64,000 nt of DNA from Arachnia rubra (GTDB taxonomy: Bacteria > Actinomycetota > Actinomycetes > Propionibacteriales > Propionibacteriaceae): contig NZ_AP024463.1 in assembly GCF_019973735.1 (NCBI RefSeq), positions 2,976,001 to 3,040,000 on the forward strand, written 5' to 3'. A program made the position numbers and the translations under genes. This document shows, piece by piece, positions 26,309 through 34,700 of this stretch; position 1 is the first letter of the stretch; each line of letters opens with the position of its first letter. The notes below the pieces were generated by a model. That model had not been told where the DNA came from. It ran no database searches and saw only the letters and a program-made list of their open reading frames with translations.

Positions 26309-26605
26309 TCAGCCGCGAACCTGGTTCGCCATCTGGGTATCGGTCTCGCGCATGGCATTGGCCATGGAGCGCAGGCCCTGCGCAATGCCATCGAGTGACG
26401 AGATGGTGTTGGAGGCCGAGGTGGTGAAATTCTGGTACATCTCGTTGAACGCGCCTGACGCCTGGTCAGTCACGAAACCATTGGTGACCAGACCCTCAAT
26501 ACGGGCTTTCATCGCCTGCAGCTGCTGGTGGATCTGATCCTTGCCACTGACCAGAGCGCTGGCCTCGGACTCCATCGCGTCGTAGCTTACGTTGAGATTT
26601 GCCAT
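26309..26605 (-). CDS. WXG100-family protein without the WXG tryptophan
   Basis: A 98-residue helical-hairpin protein of the ESAT-6/CFP-10 type. It has two amphipathic helices (YDAMESEASALVSGKDQIHQ to RIEGLVTNG; FNEMYQNFTTSASNTISSLD to MANAMRET) around a turn. The turn reads TNGF where the family has WxG, so the tryptophan is missing. AAGGGA sits five bases ahead of its ATG. It is the last gene of the cluster that contains an EccC motor and is expected to be exported as a dimer. Its partner could be itself or the WXG-like N-terminus of the 405-residue protein. I see no clear YxxxD/E signal. Confidence 0.8.
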   Translation of the reverse strand: MANLNVSYDAMESEASALVSGKDQIHQQLQAMKARIEGLVTNGFVTDQASGAFNEMYQNFTTSASNTISSLDGIAQGLRSMANAMRETDTQMANQVRG

Positions 26606-26679
26606 TTCATTCCCTTTCTGATGTGTGGGTTACATTTGTTTTTGACGCAGGGCCCCACCGTCCCGTCGCCACACCTTAT

Positions 26680-27252
26680 TTACCGACCCTCGCCAACAAG
26701 GATGAGTTGCTCGGCTAATTCACCGGCCAGGAATACCCCCAGGGGCCAGAACACGGTAGCCAAGTGGTCGATTTCTCCACCAACGAAGTACAAGCACACG
26801 TCCCGTTGCAGCCCAGCGATACCCCGAGTGGTCGCAATAGCTCCGCGCAGCACAACTGATTCCGGTTCATCCGCTGGAGCCACCACACGAGACGCACGGT
26901 ACAAAGTGAATCCTTTTACATCGACAGTGTCATCCACGCTATTGAACACGTGCGCAGCTGGAATATCGACGAGAGCCCGCGGCATCTCTTGGGCTTGCCC
27001 AGCGGGCTCTGGAGAAGCATAGACCGTCACCAGGCAAGGTTCAGTACCTGGTTGCAGCAACGCGCAGCAGCCCACAGCCGCATCGGGGATACCGAAGACC
27101 AGCATCCGGTTCAGCCGGTCCACGACCAAACCCATTTCCTCCTCAAACCCAGCTGACAGCAGTTCTGGACGCACTGTTTCGAACCAGGCCTGCCAGTCGG
27201 ACTCGGGCATCCCTGGCGGCAAAGGGAGGATCGTCGGAGTGACATCACTCAT
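26680..27252 (-). CDS. Unknown protein of the type VII-like cluster (about 190 aa)
   Basis: A 190-residue soluble protein I do not recognise. Visible: LPPGMPESDWQAWFETVRPE, LVVDRLNRMLVFGIP, CCALLQPGTEPCLVTVY and FVGGEIDHLATVFWPLGVFL. The second ATG (MSDVTP) is preferred, because GGAGG lies nine bases before it. The gene overlaps the upstream 224-residue gene by eight bases. Its fold looks alpha/beta, like small chaperone or immunity proteins. In type VII loci, proteins in this place are often chaperones or immunity factors for the adjacent large substrate. That is an inference from position. Confidence 0.65.
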   Translation of the reverse strand: MSDVTPTILPLPPGMPESDWQAWFETVRPELLSAGFEEEMGLVVDRLNRMLVFGIPDAAVGCCALLQPGTEPCLVTVYASPEPAGQAQEMPRALVDIPAAHVFNSVDDTVDVKGFTLYRASRVVAPADEPESVVLRGAIATTRGIAGLQRDVCLYFVGGEIDHLATVFWPLGVFLAGELAEQLILVGEGR

Positions 27253-27919
27253 CGTCATCGTCCTCCCAGCTCAGCGTCTCCACCCAAGCGTCAAAGAATT
27301 CCTCGACGGCATCAAGTGCCTCACCGGCCCCCTCGGCCAGATCACAGCTCACCGACGCCTCCACATGCATCCAGCGTTCCGGATTCCCCGGCTGACCGAT
27401 GATATAGCGGACCTGGCGCACCAAACGTGTACGTTCCGCCGCCGCAGCCAGCATCTTCTTTTCATCCGTGAGCTCCCGGACATCATCCGGGAGTATGTCC
27501 AGGCTATCCAGGAGAGCGGATTTGGCGTCCTCTGGGATCCGCAGCTTGGCTCCCACCATGCCGCTCGGCTGTATCAAGGAGGTCTCACCTTCCCCGCTCG
27601 TAGCCATGGCAAGCACGGCCTCCATCGGATCGTCACCTATCTCCGTGGCGTCGAAAGGCCGGGTTACGATCATCGGCCGCACCACCGAAGCCCGCGGATC
27701 CTCCACCGGTAGGTAGGCAGCCCAGGCCCCCCGCTCTGAGAGCGGCTCCAGCATTGAGAGCATGCGGCTGGTTACCCAGCCGGAAATCCTCACTCGGGCC
27801 ACCTCATCGGAAATGTTGGAAAACATCTTTTCCGTGGCCTTTTTAACAGCCTTCGGCTCCACAGGGTCCAGCCTGATCTGCTCCCAATCACGGGGCAGCA
27901 CATACCTGTACTTCACCAC
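27245..27919 (-). CDS. Unknown protein of the type VII-like cluster (224 aa)
   Basis: A 224-residue acidic, soluble protein without recognised domains: KYRYVLPRDWEQIRLDPVEP at the N-terminus, VTSRMLSMLEPLSERGAWAA in the middle, and a C-terminus with ALDAVEEFFDAWVETLSWED ending in four Asp/Glu. It overlaps the substrate-like gene upstream by seven bases and the next gene by eight, so all three are made together. The N-terminal pattern (a basic start, then W-IPLD/RLDP) suggests a globular regulatory or chaperone protein. It may bind or neutralise the 405-residue product. I cannot assign a function. Confidence 0.65.
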   Translation of the reverse strand: MVKYRYVLPRDWEQIRLDPVEPKAVKKATEKMFSNISDEVARVRISGWVTSRMLSMLEPLSERGAWAAYLPVEDPRASVVRPMIVTRPFDATEIGDDPMEAVLAMATSGEGETSLIQPSGMVGAKLRIPEDAKSALLDSLDILPDDVRELTDEKKMLAAAAERTRLVRQVRYIIGQPGNPERWMHVEASVSCDLAEGAGEALDAVEEFFDAWVETLSWEDDDDE

Positions 27920-29130
27920 GCACTCCCTCCTCCGCCTCCGCCGCCGTCGGTGAAACCGCCGCCCGCACCAAGGGGCTGGAGGCGATGTACCTTGGCGCTG
28001 TTTTTTGGAACAAACAGCCCGGTGACGGTGTCAGACGCCACTCCGATGCCCGTTTTGGCGGCCCATTTGATACCCTTGTCTGCGGCTTTGAAAGTACCCC
28101 AGCCCGCAGCGGCAGGCAGGAACTTCTTGAGGCCTGGCGAGATTTTCTCCGATGAACGTGTCAGCCGAGCAACGTATGCCCCTGGTTTGCTTCCGATCTT
28201 CCCCGCGATCTTATCGATCTTCTTCCCAGCGAACTTCTTCAAAGCAGCCCCGCCCACAGTCTTGAAAGCCCCAGAGATGTTCTTCTGCGAAGGATCGATG
28301 ATTGCCTTGCCGACAGATACAGTGATATCGAAGGCTGTTTTGCACTTGGTGAGGAAATTAACCACTCTCAAGGCCTTCGCGACAAGCTGGAGCGCTGGAG
28401 CAAGCCCAGGAACAAACGCCAACACGAAGGAAGCTATCTCCAGGACAAGACAGATCTCATCCAAGTGTTCCCAGACCCATTGAGCAACTTTGCAGATGCC
28501 ATTCCAGATTTTGCTGAAAATTGACTTGAAACGATCCCACCAGGAATCTTCCAGGCCAGAGTCGTCGCTGATCTGCTCGATCTTCGCAGCGGCCCTCTCA
28601 TTGGCTTCCTTGACTTTACTTACAGCAACCATAAGTTGCTTTAAAGATGTCTGAAAATCAGCGTCTGCATTCTTGTATGCAACAGCCGCGCGATTTCCAT
28701 CTTCGCAGGCTTGGCGCTGTTGCCCAGGGTCCGAGTTCATAGCCCTCAACACCGCGGTTTTATGCTGTTGTTCCGCATGATCCCTCCGGGCGAGGGCACT
28801 TTGGGCCTGGGGGGCCGCTCGCCGCCCGACCTGCTGCTCCTCCTCCAGCACATTGGCGAATTCATGAAGGGCTTTGGCCATGCCCTGGTAGCGGAGACCT
28901 GCGACGCGCAGCTTCTCCGTGGCCACAATGCCCTTCTCACCCAGCGCCTTGAAGGCATCTGAGGTGACCTCATCTGTGCTGCTGACTAATTTATCGACGG
29001 CGCGGGCAGCATCGTTGAGCTGATTTCCGGTGGTCTGCATCTGAGAAGCGCCGGAATGCACAGCCTCCGGGTTTCCCTTCAAGTCCTCGAGGGCTGCTTG
29101 AATCATGATGTTAGTGACATAAGAAGACAT
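27913..29130 (-). CDS. Putative type VII-secreted protein with WXG-like N-terminus
   Basis: A 405-residue protein. The N-terminal 125 residues form a helical WXG100/LXG-like domain (AVHSGASQMQTTGNQLNDAA, YQGMAKALHEFANVLEEEQQ) as in putative T7SS-secreted proteins, then a coiled coil (LKQLMVAVSKVKEANERAAA). A hydrophobic stretch follows at about 225-265 (EICLVLEIASFVLAFVPGLA), then a basic region with repeated AGKKIDKIAGKIGSK, and a glycine run before the final SAW. It lacks a recognisable enzyme domain; a membrane-inserting effector or a structural substrate are both possible. It sits beside a low-complexity WXG-like gene and two unknown small genes. Confidence 0.7.
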   Translation of the reverse strand: MSSYVTNIMIQAALEDLKGNPEAVHSGASQMQTTGNQLNDAARAVDKLVSSTDEVTSDAFKALGEKGIVATEKLRVAGLRYQGMAKALHEFANVLEEEQQVGRRAAPQAQSALARRDHAEQQHKTAVLRAMNSDPGQQRQACEDGNRAAVAYKNADADFQTSLKQLMVAVSKVKEANERAAAKIEQISDDSGLEDSWWDRFKSIFSKIWNGICKVAQWVWEHLDEICLVLEIASFVLAFVPGLAPALQLVAKALRVVNFLTKCKTAFDITVSVGKAIIDPSQKNISGAFKTVGGAALKKFAGKKIDKIAGKIGSKPGAYVARLTRSSEKISPGLKKFLPAAAGWGTFKAADKGIKWAAKTGIGVASDTVTGLFVPKNSAKVHRLQPLGAGGGFTDGGGGGGGSAW

Positions 29131-29131
29131 G

Positions 29132-30778
29132 TCACTCCTCCCCTCCGTCGTCCGCGACTGCGTCGTTTCTCAGCACTTCTGCGGCTTCCTCGCGTATCGC
29201 CTGGCGTTCACCCAGCACGTCCAGCGACGGCTCGCCCTCGGAGCGGCTTGCGGAGGCGGCCGCACCCATGGCAGCCGCCATACCGCCCATCATCAGCGGG
29301 ACGCCAGCCCGCGCCGGGGAGCCCTGCGGCTTCTCCTCCAGATCCGGCAGGTCCTGCTGCGGCGCTGAGGATGCCGTCGGTTCAGACGCAGTCTCCAGGC
29401 TCGGCAGATCAGTGCCACTCGGCTCTGCAGGGGTGGAAGCCTGGGACGCCGTCTCGAGCGAGGGAAGCGGCTCAACCCCACCGCCGCCACCGCCTGACGA
29501 GGTCAGGGGCGGCAGATCCGGTGCGTCCCCGCCCCCAGCCCCGGTGGCTCCGCCAAGATCCCCAGCAGGGTCCTGAAGATCCGCGACAGCCTCCTGGAGG
29601 TTGCTGTCTGTAAGATCCTCCGGGGCCTTAACGTCCGCGATATCCGCCAGGGACGTGGACTCACCATCATCCAGGCCTTTCAGACCCTCACCCATGCCGA
29701 GCATGTCATCCTGGGAACTGGGCAGCGCGCCCTCCAGCCCCTGGAGATCCCCGAGGCTTCCGCTGCCCTCAAGGGCCGACCCTGAGTGCAGTGGATCGGT
29801 GAGCGAGTTGTCGCCAGTGCCCACCTGCCCGAGGATGCCTTCTTTCATCGTGCCGGAGAGGCTGGCCAGGGCGCCGGTGCCGATCATTCCTCCGATAACG
29901 GAGAGGACCTCGCCGACGGGACGCCCAGTCAGCTTCGCCCATCGTTCGGCGAAAGTGCGAATCAGAGAACCGAGCTGCCGGTCACGCTCCGGGCTCGTCC
30001 CTGTCTCAGGAAGTCCGTGAATGCCCAGCTGCGCGCCATCGTCCCTGTCGGTGCCCTGCGAGTCAGGAAGTTCACTCCCGTCCGCGCCCTGCAGGGAAGG
30101 CACCTCGCTCCCTCCCGCACCCGGGCTGGAGGGATGGTCTGTTCCCGTCCCGCCTGATGACGAAGACAGATCGGTGCCGCTTGAGGAAAGCGGAGGTACA
30201 TCAACGCCACCTCCATGGGCACCGCCACCGGAAGCACCACCAGAACTTTCCAGGGGAGGAACGCTGGCGCCACCGCCACCAGCAGAACCACCACCGCCGA
30301 AGCCACCCCCGTCACCACCAACGGAACTGCCACCACCACTCAAGGGAGGAATGCTGGCGCTACCAGCGGCAGAACCACCGCCACCCGAAGCCGGGGGACA
30401 GGTCTCACCCCCAGCAGCCGGATCAGGACTCCCGGTTCCAGGGTTGCCAGCCCCAGCAGCCTGCTGCTTATCGCCCCCCTTTCCAGCAGACCGCTTTCCC
30501 TGGGCATCTTCAACGCTCTTGTTGAGATCGCCCTTGATTTTCTCGTCAAGCCTCTTGAATTCGTCGTCACACTGCTGCACCACGTCGGCGAGCTTGCCCA
30601 GCGATTCAGCCATCTTTCCGCGGGCAATCTCCCAGTCGCTCTCCTGCCCCTCGATCACCGAATTGAGACGGCCTGCTTTACCGACGGCTTCCGCCAAACC
30701 CTCTGCAAATCCCTGAGCAGAATCCAGGTAGTTCTTGGCCTCACGCGCACCCGTAGTCGCATCCTGAGGCTTATTCAT
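29132..30778 (-). CDS. Low-complexity protein with WXG-like N-terminus, T7SS-associated
   Basis: A 548-residue protein. The first 100 residues are helical and WXG100-like (YLDSAQGFAEGLAEAVGKAG, EIARGKMAESLGKLADVVQQ). Residues 110-260 are Gly/Ser-rich with recurring IPPLSGGG, VPPLESSGG and VPPLSSSG. A short folded segment (IRTFAERWAKLTGRPVGEVL, IGGMIGTGALASLSG) is followed by an acidic region with LPSLETAS twice. The ATG (MNKPQ) lacks a good ribosome-binding site; a GTG 30 bases upstream is an alternative start. It is the first gene after the inserted IS. The repeated motif and Thr-rich segments make it a candidate ligand for the cluster's FHA domains. Export is plausible. Confidence 0.65.
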   Translation of the reverse strand: MNKPQDATTGAREAKNYLDSAQGFAEGLAEAVGKAGRLNSVIEGQESDWEIARGKMAESLGKLADVVQQCDDEFKRLDEKIKGDLNKSVEDAQGKRSAGKGGDKQQAAGAGNPGTGSPDPAAGGETCPPASGGGGSAAGSASIPPLSGGGSSVGGDGGGFGGGGSAGGGGASVPPLESSGGASGGGAHGGGVDVPPLSSSGTDLSSSSGGTGTDHPSSPGAGGSEVPSLQGADGSELPDSQGTDRDDGAQLGIHGLPETGTSPERDRQLGSLIRTFAERWAKLTGRPVGEVLSVIGGMIGTGALASLSGTMKEGILGQVGTGDNSLTDPLHSGSALEGSGSLGDLQGLEGALPSSQDDMLGMGEGLKGLDDGESTSLADIADVKAPEDLTDSNLQEAVADLQDPAGDLGGATGAGGGDAPDLPPLTSSGGGGGGVEPLPSLETASQASTPAEPSGTDLPSLETASEPTASSAPQQDLPDLEEKPQGSPARAGVPLMMGGMAAAMGAAASASRSEGEPSLDVLGERQAIREEAAEVLRNDAVADDGGEE

Positions 30779-30826
30779 AGGGGTGTTTTGGCTTTCCCCA
30801 GCTAACACTTTACCCGAGGGGGATGT

Positions 30827-31669
30827 GAGGGCGGCTTGCCCGATCTGAGATAATTCAAAATGCAGAAAGAAAACCCTCAGATGAAAGACAAGCCGCCGCC
30901 GTGAATACTACCACAAGCCTTGACCGTGACCAGATCCTCAACCTGTGCGAACTGATCCACACATCCCGTTCCGGAAACCTTCCCCCGGCAGGGTCCCGTG
31001 TCCTGGGCTTGTTCCGCTGTATCCAGGTCACTGTGTTGATATTGCGGCACAATCTCACCCAGGAGTTGCTGGCCGACATCCACACAGTCTCCCAAGCCAC
31101 CATCTCACGAGTGGTGGCGGTCTACACTCCCCTGATCGCCGAGGCCCTCCAAGCCTGGGTGCCCGGCGTGGGGGACCTCGACCCGGACCGTCAGTACATC
31201 ATCGACGGTACTCTGGTGTCCTGCTGGTCGTGGCACGACCGTCCCGAGCTGTACTCAGGCAAGCACCACACGACGGGGGTGAACCTGCAAGTGGCCTGCA
31301 CCCTGGCCGGACAGCTCGCCTGGATCTCCCCGCCCCTGCCGGGTAGTGTGCATGATGCAAAGGCCATCAAGGAATCCGGCTTCCTCGCAGCCCTCGACAG
31401 TCAAAGTCATATTGGAGACAAAGGCTACATCGGATTGGGGATGATCACCCCCGCGAAGAAACCCGCCCATGGTGAACTCACCGACAGCGACAAAAGAAAC
31501 AACACGACCATCAACCGCGTCCGCTACCTCATCGAACGTGTCATCGCGAACGTCAAAACCTGGCGTGTTCTACACACCGATTACCGCCGCCCCTACAACA
31601 CCTTCGAAACCACAATACAAGCCGTCACAGGACTCATCTTCGCCTACAGTCTATGAATAAGCCTCCCTG
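30827..31669 (+). mobile_element. IS5-like insertion sequence inside the type VII-like cluster
   Basis: A single transposase gene is bounded by short imperfect ends, GAGGGCGGCTT (30827-30837) and AAGCCTCCCTG (31659-31669, inverted). No convincing target duplication is visible. The left end holds a second inverted repeat (GGCGGCTTG at 30830 against CAAGCCGCC at 30889, plus CGATCTGAG against CTCAGATG) that folds the promoter region into a large hairpin. The element faces against the cluster and separates eccC from the substrate genes. Confidence 0.6.
30901..31656 (+). CDS. IS5-family (DDE_Tnp_4) transposase
   Basis: A 251-residue transposase. An N-terminal helix-turn-helix (HNLTQELLADIHTVSQATIS) is followed by a DDE nuclease core. 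DDE residues are seen in QYIIDGTLVSCW, LPGSVHDAKA with IGDKGYIGLG, and LIERVIANVKTWRV; the YIIDGT start and H-GDKGY signature are typical of the Harbinger-like IS5 branch. The frame is intact from GTG 30901 to the end, so the element may still be able to move. Transcription runs opposite to the surrounding cluster. It catalyses cut-and-paste movement of its own element. Confidence 0.88.
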   Translation: MNTTTSLDRDQILNLCELIHTSRSGNLPPAGSRVLGLFRCIQVTVLILRHNLTQELLADIHTVSQATISRVVAVYTPLIAEALQAWVPGVGDLDPDRQYIIDGTLVSCWSWHDRPELYSGKHHTTGVNLQVACTLAGQLAWISPPLPGSVHDAKAIKESGFLAALDSQSHIGDKGYIGLGMITPAKKPAHGELTDSDKRNNTTINRVRYLIERVIANVKTWRVLHTDYRRPYNTFETTIQAVTGLIFAYSL

Positions 31670-31790
31670 TACCAGGCTTTCCTTGACGACTAGCCGGTCT
31701 GCCACCCTGGGCCTCCTTTCGACGCATACGATGTTCTCAGCACTTTCACAACCCTGCAATGGGGTCAACTGCCCATATTCACCAGTGCCC

Positions 31791-34700
31791 TCAGTCCACT
31801 TCTGGGATCTGGACCCGGACCGCGTCACCGGCAGCGATCCAGTAGCCACGGCCAGGCGGGAAATCAGCAGCCCTCACGCGCGGCAGCTGCGCCTTCAGCA
31901 GGTCACCGTCGTTCATCTCCGGCTGCAGCAGCAGTCCCTGCCGCGCGCCCTTCAACTCCGGCATGCTGGAGTTGAAACCGGACATGGTGGCGATCTCGCC
32001 CGCGCCGATCAGCAGGTGGCCATTGCGGCGCGCCAGTTTCAGTGACTCGGCAAGCGTGGAATCTGCCGGGGAGCCCGCCAGCTCGGAGAACTGCTCCACG
32101 AACACCGCGACCCGTGGAAGCCCCGGCGTGGTCTCCGTGGTCAGATAGGGCTTCAACTGGTTCGTCAGGAAGTCCTGCACCCGGTCGGCACCGTGCACGG
32201 TGGCCGTCCACAACGGCAGCCCAGCCAGCGGAGTGCTGCGTGCCGTGAGCAGCACCCTGGGCACATCCGGATACACATTCGCCATCGACTGCGCAAACCA
32301 GCGCACTGCCGAGCTGAGCCCCGATTTGGGTGGCCCTGCCACGAGATAGACACCCTGTGGCTCGAAGCCGATCGGCCCCAAAGTGCGGTCCTCCAGGCCG
32401 AGCGTCGGCAGGCCGCCGACCGTGGCGGGCAGCGAGGCGGCGGGCACCAGGGAAGGCAGCCTGCGGATCGGCTCCGGCCTCGACGGCTGGAAGCGAGCGA
32501 CGCTGGTCGCCAGCGACTCGATCTCCCGGGCCTGCGCGGGTGGCGACGGGTCCGGCCCCAGCACCGCGATCTGCAGCTCGTTCGGCTCCTTGACGTTCAT
32601 ACAGCGTCCCGGTGGGCTGTTCGGGTTCAGCACGTCCTTCGGGACGTTCAACGCGATGTACTGATCAGGGTCGCTCATCCTCAGCACCATGCGCTGTTGG
32701 AATGCGCCCTGCATGGATGACGGAACCGCCGCACCGCGGTCTGCCGTTGCCGCGAAGTGGATACCGACGGACCGGCCCTCACTGAGGAGCCGGTGGAACT
32801 GAGCGTAGGTCTTGGCCCGCTGCAACCCCGAGTCATATTCCGTGCGGAAACTCTCGAAACCATCTAGCAGCACCAGGACGCGCGGCTCGTCGGGGTTGCC
32901 GTGCTGCCGGTAGCTGCTCAGATTGTCGGCCCGCACAGCCGTGAAGGCGGCAGCCCGCTCGTCGAGCTTCTTGGTCAGGAACTCCATCAGCCGCGTGACC
33001 CGCTCGTCGTCATCACCCATGATGATGGCGCCGACATTGCTGAGCGGCTCCAGCAACGTCAAACCACCACCGGCGAAGTCAAGGCCGTAGATGTGCACCG
33101 GGCCGGACCGTGGGGTGATGGAGGCGGCGATCGCCAGCGACCGCAGTGCCGTGGTCTTGCCCGAGCCGCTGGTGCCGTAGTAGATGATGTTGCCCGCCTC
33201 GTCGGGACGAAACACCTCGGCATGCTGGGCCTGCTGCGCAGGCACATCCACCATGCCGAGCACGATGCTGGTGTCCCGGCGCTGCCTCAGCTCCATCAAG
33301 TCGTAGACCTCGGCCAGCGTGTCCAGCCATGGCTTGCGGGGCTCCGGTATCCGGCCGAGCTGCGCGGCTGCGGACACGCTACGCACCACCCGGTCGATGT
33401 CCTTGTCCACCTGTTCACCCTTAAGCTTCGGCCGGGGCAGTTTCCAGGCGGTGTCCAGGCCGAAATCGAACTCGTCGATGTCGATGGGCGGGGCAGGCGG
33501 CTCAGCGGGTGTCCTGGCCCCGGGGAAAGCCGACTGGAACCGGATCAGCCGTCCTGGACCCATCTTCGCGACGCCCCGGCCGGGGGTCGAGGGGTCGATC
33601 GCGGCTGCTTGCGGACTGCCCAGCACGTCGGTGGAGTCGTGCTCGTCATTCATGCGCAGTGCCACCCGCAGGTTGGTGTTCGCTCGCAGGCTGTCCTTGA
33701 TGACGCCGGCGGGGCGCTGCGTGGCGAGCACCAGGTGTAGGCCGAGGGACCGACCGCGCTGGGCCACGTCGATCACCCCGTCGACGAACTCCGGCACCTC
33801 GCCGACGAGGGCCGCGAACTCGTCGACGATGATGATCAGGCTCGGCGGGCAGTCGGGATCACCCGTCTTCTCGAAATCGATCAGGTCCTTAACGCCCTTG
33901 CTGTTGAACAGATGCTCCCGCCGGTGGATCTCGGCGCGGAGGCTCTGCAGAGCCCGCCGGACCAGGTATGGCGACAGGTCGGTGACGATGCCGACGCAGT
34001 GCGGCAGATCAACGCATCGCGCGAAGGCCGCACCACCCTTGTAGTCGACGAACAGGAACGTCACCCGGTCCGGGCTGTGCGCATGCGCCATGCCCAGCAC
34101 CCAAGCCTGCAGGAACTCCGACTTCCCGGCGCCCGTGGTGCCGCCAACCAGGGCATGCGGCCCCTGCGTGCGCAGATCAATGGTGAACGGCTCCGCACCC
34201 GCATGCCCGACCACGGCCCGCAGATCCCCGGACCGCTCCCGGGGAATGGCGGGTAGGGATCGGTTGACGAACGACCCATTGTCCTTCCAGCGGGCCAGGA
34301 TCTGCTCCTCGTCGTCGGCGGAACCGCCAAGCAGCCCGACCACCGACACCAGGCGCGGCAGGTCGGACTCGTCCGCGACGGGGGCGGAGGCGTCCACCAG
34401 GGGGGCCATGGTCCGGGCCACCGTGTAGGCGGTATCCAGACCGACGGCTTCAGTGGAGACATTCGCGAACACCCGCTCAGAGCGAACCATGCCGATAACG
34501 GCCTGGCCGTCAGGCTGCAACTCGACGTAGGTCCGGCAGGCCGCGGGCAGCTGGTCGCGGGTGGATGACACCCACACCACATAGACGCCGACATCAGGTC
34601 CGCGTTCAGCCAGCCGGGCAACACGCGCCAGGTCTACGGAGGCCTCGTGCACGATGACCACCACCGACGGCGTCACAGGCTGCTCGGTCTTCTCGCTGGA

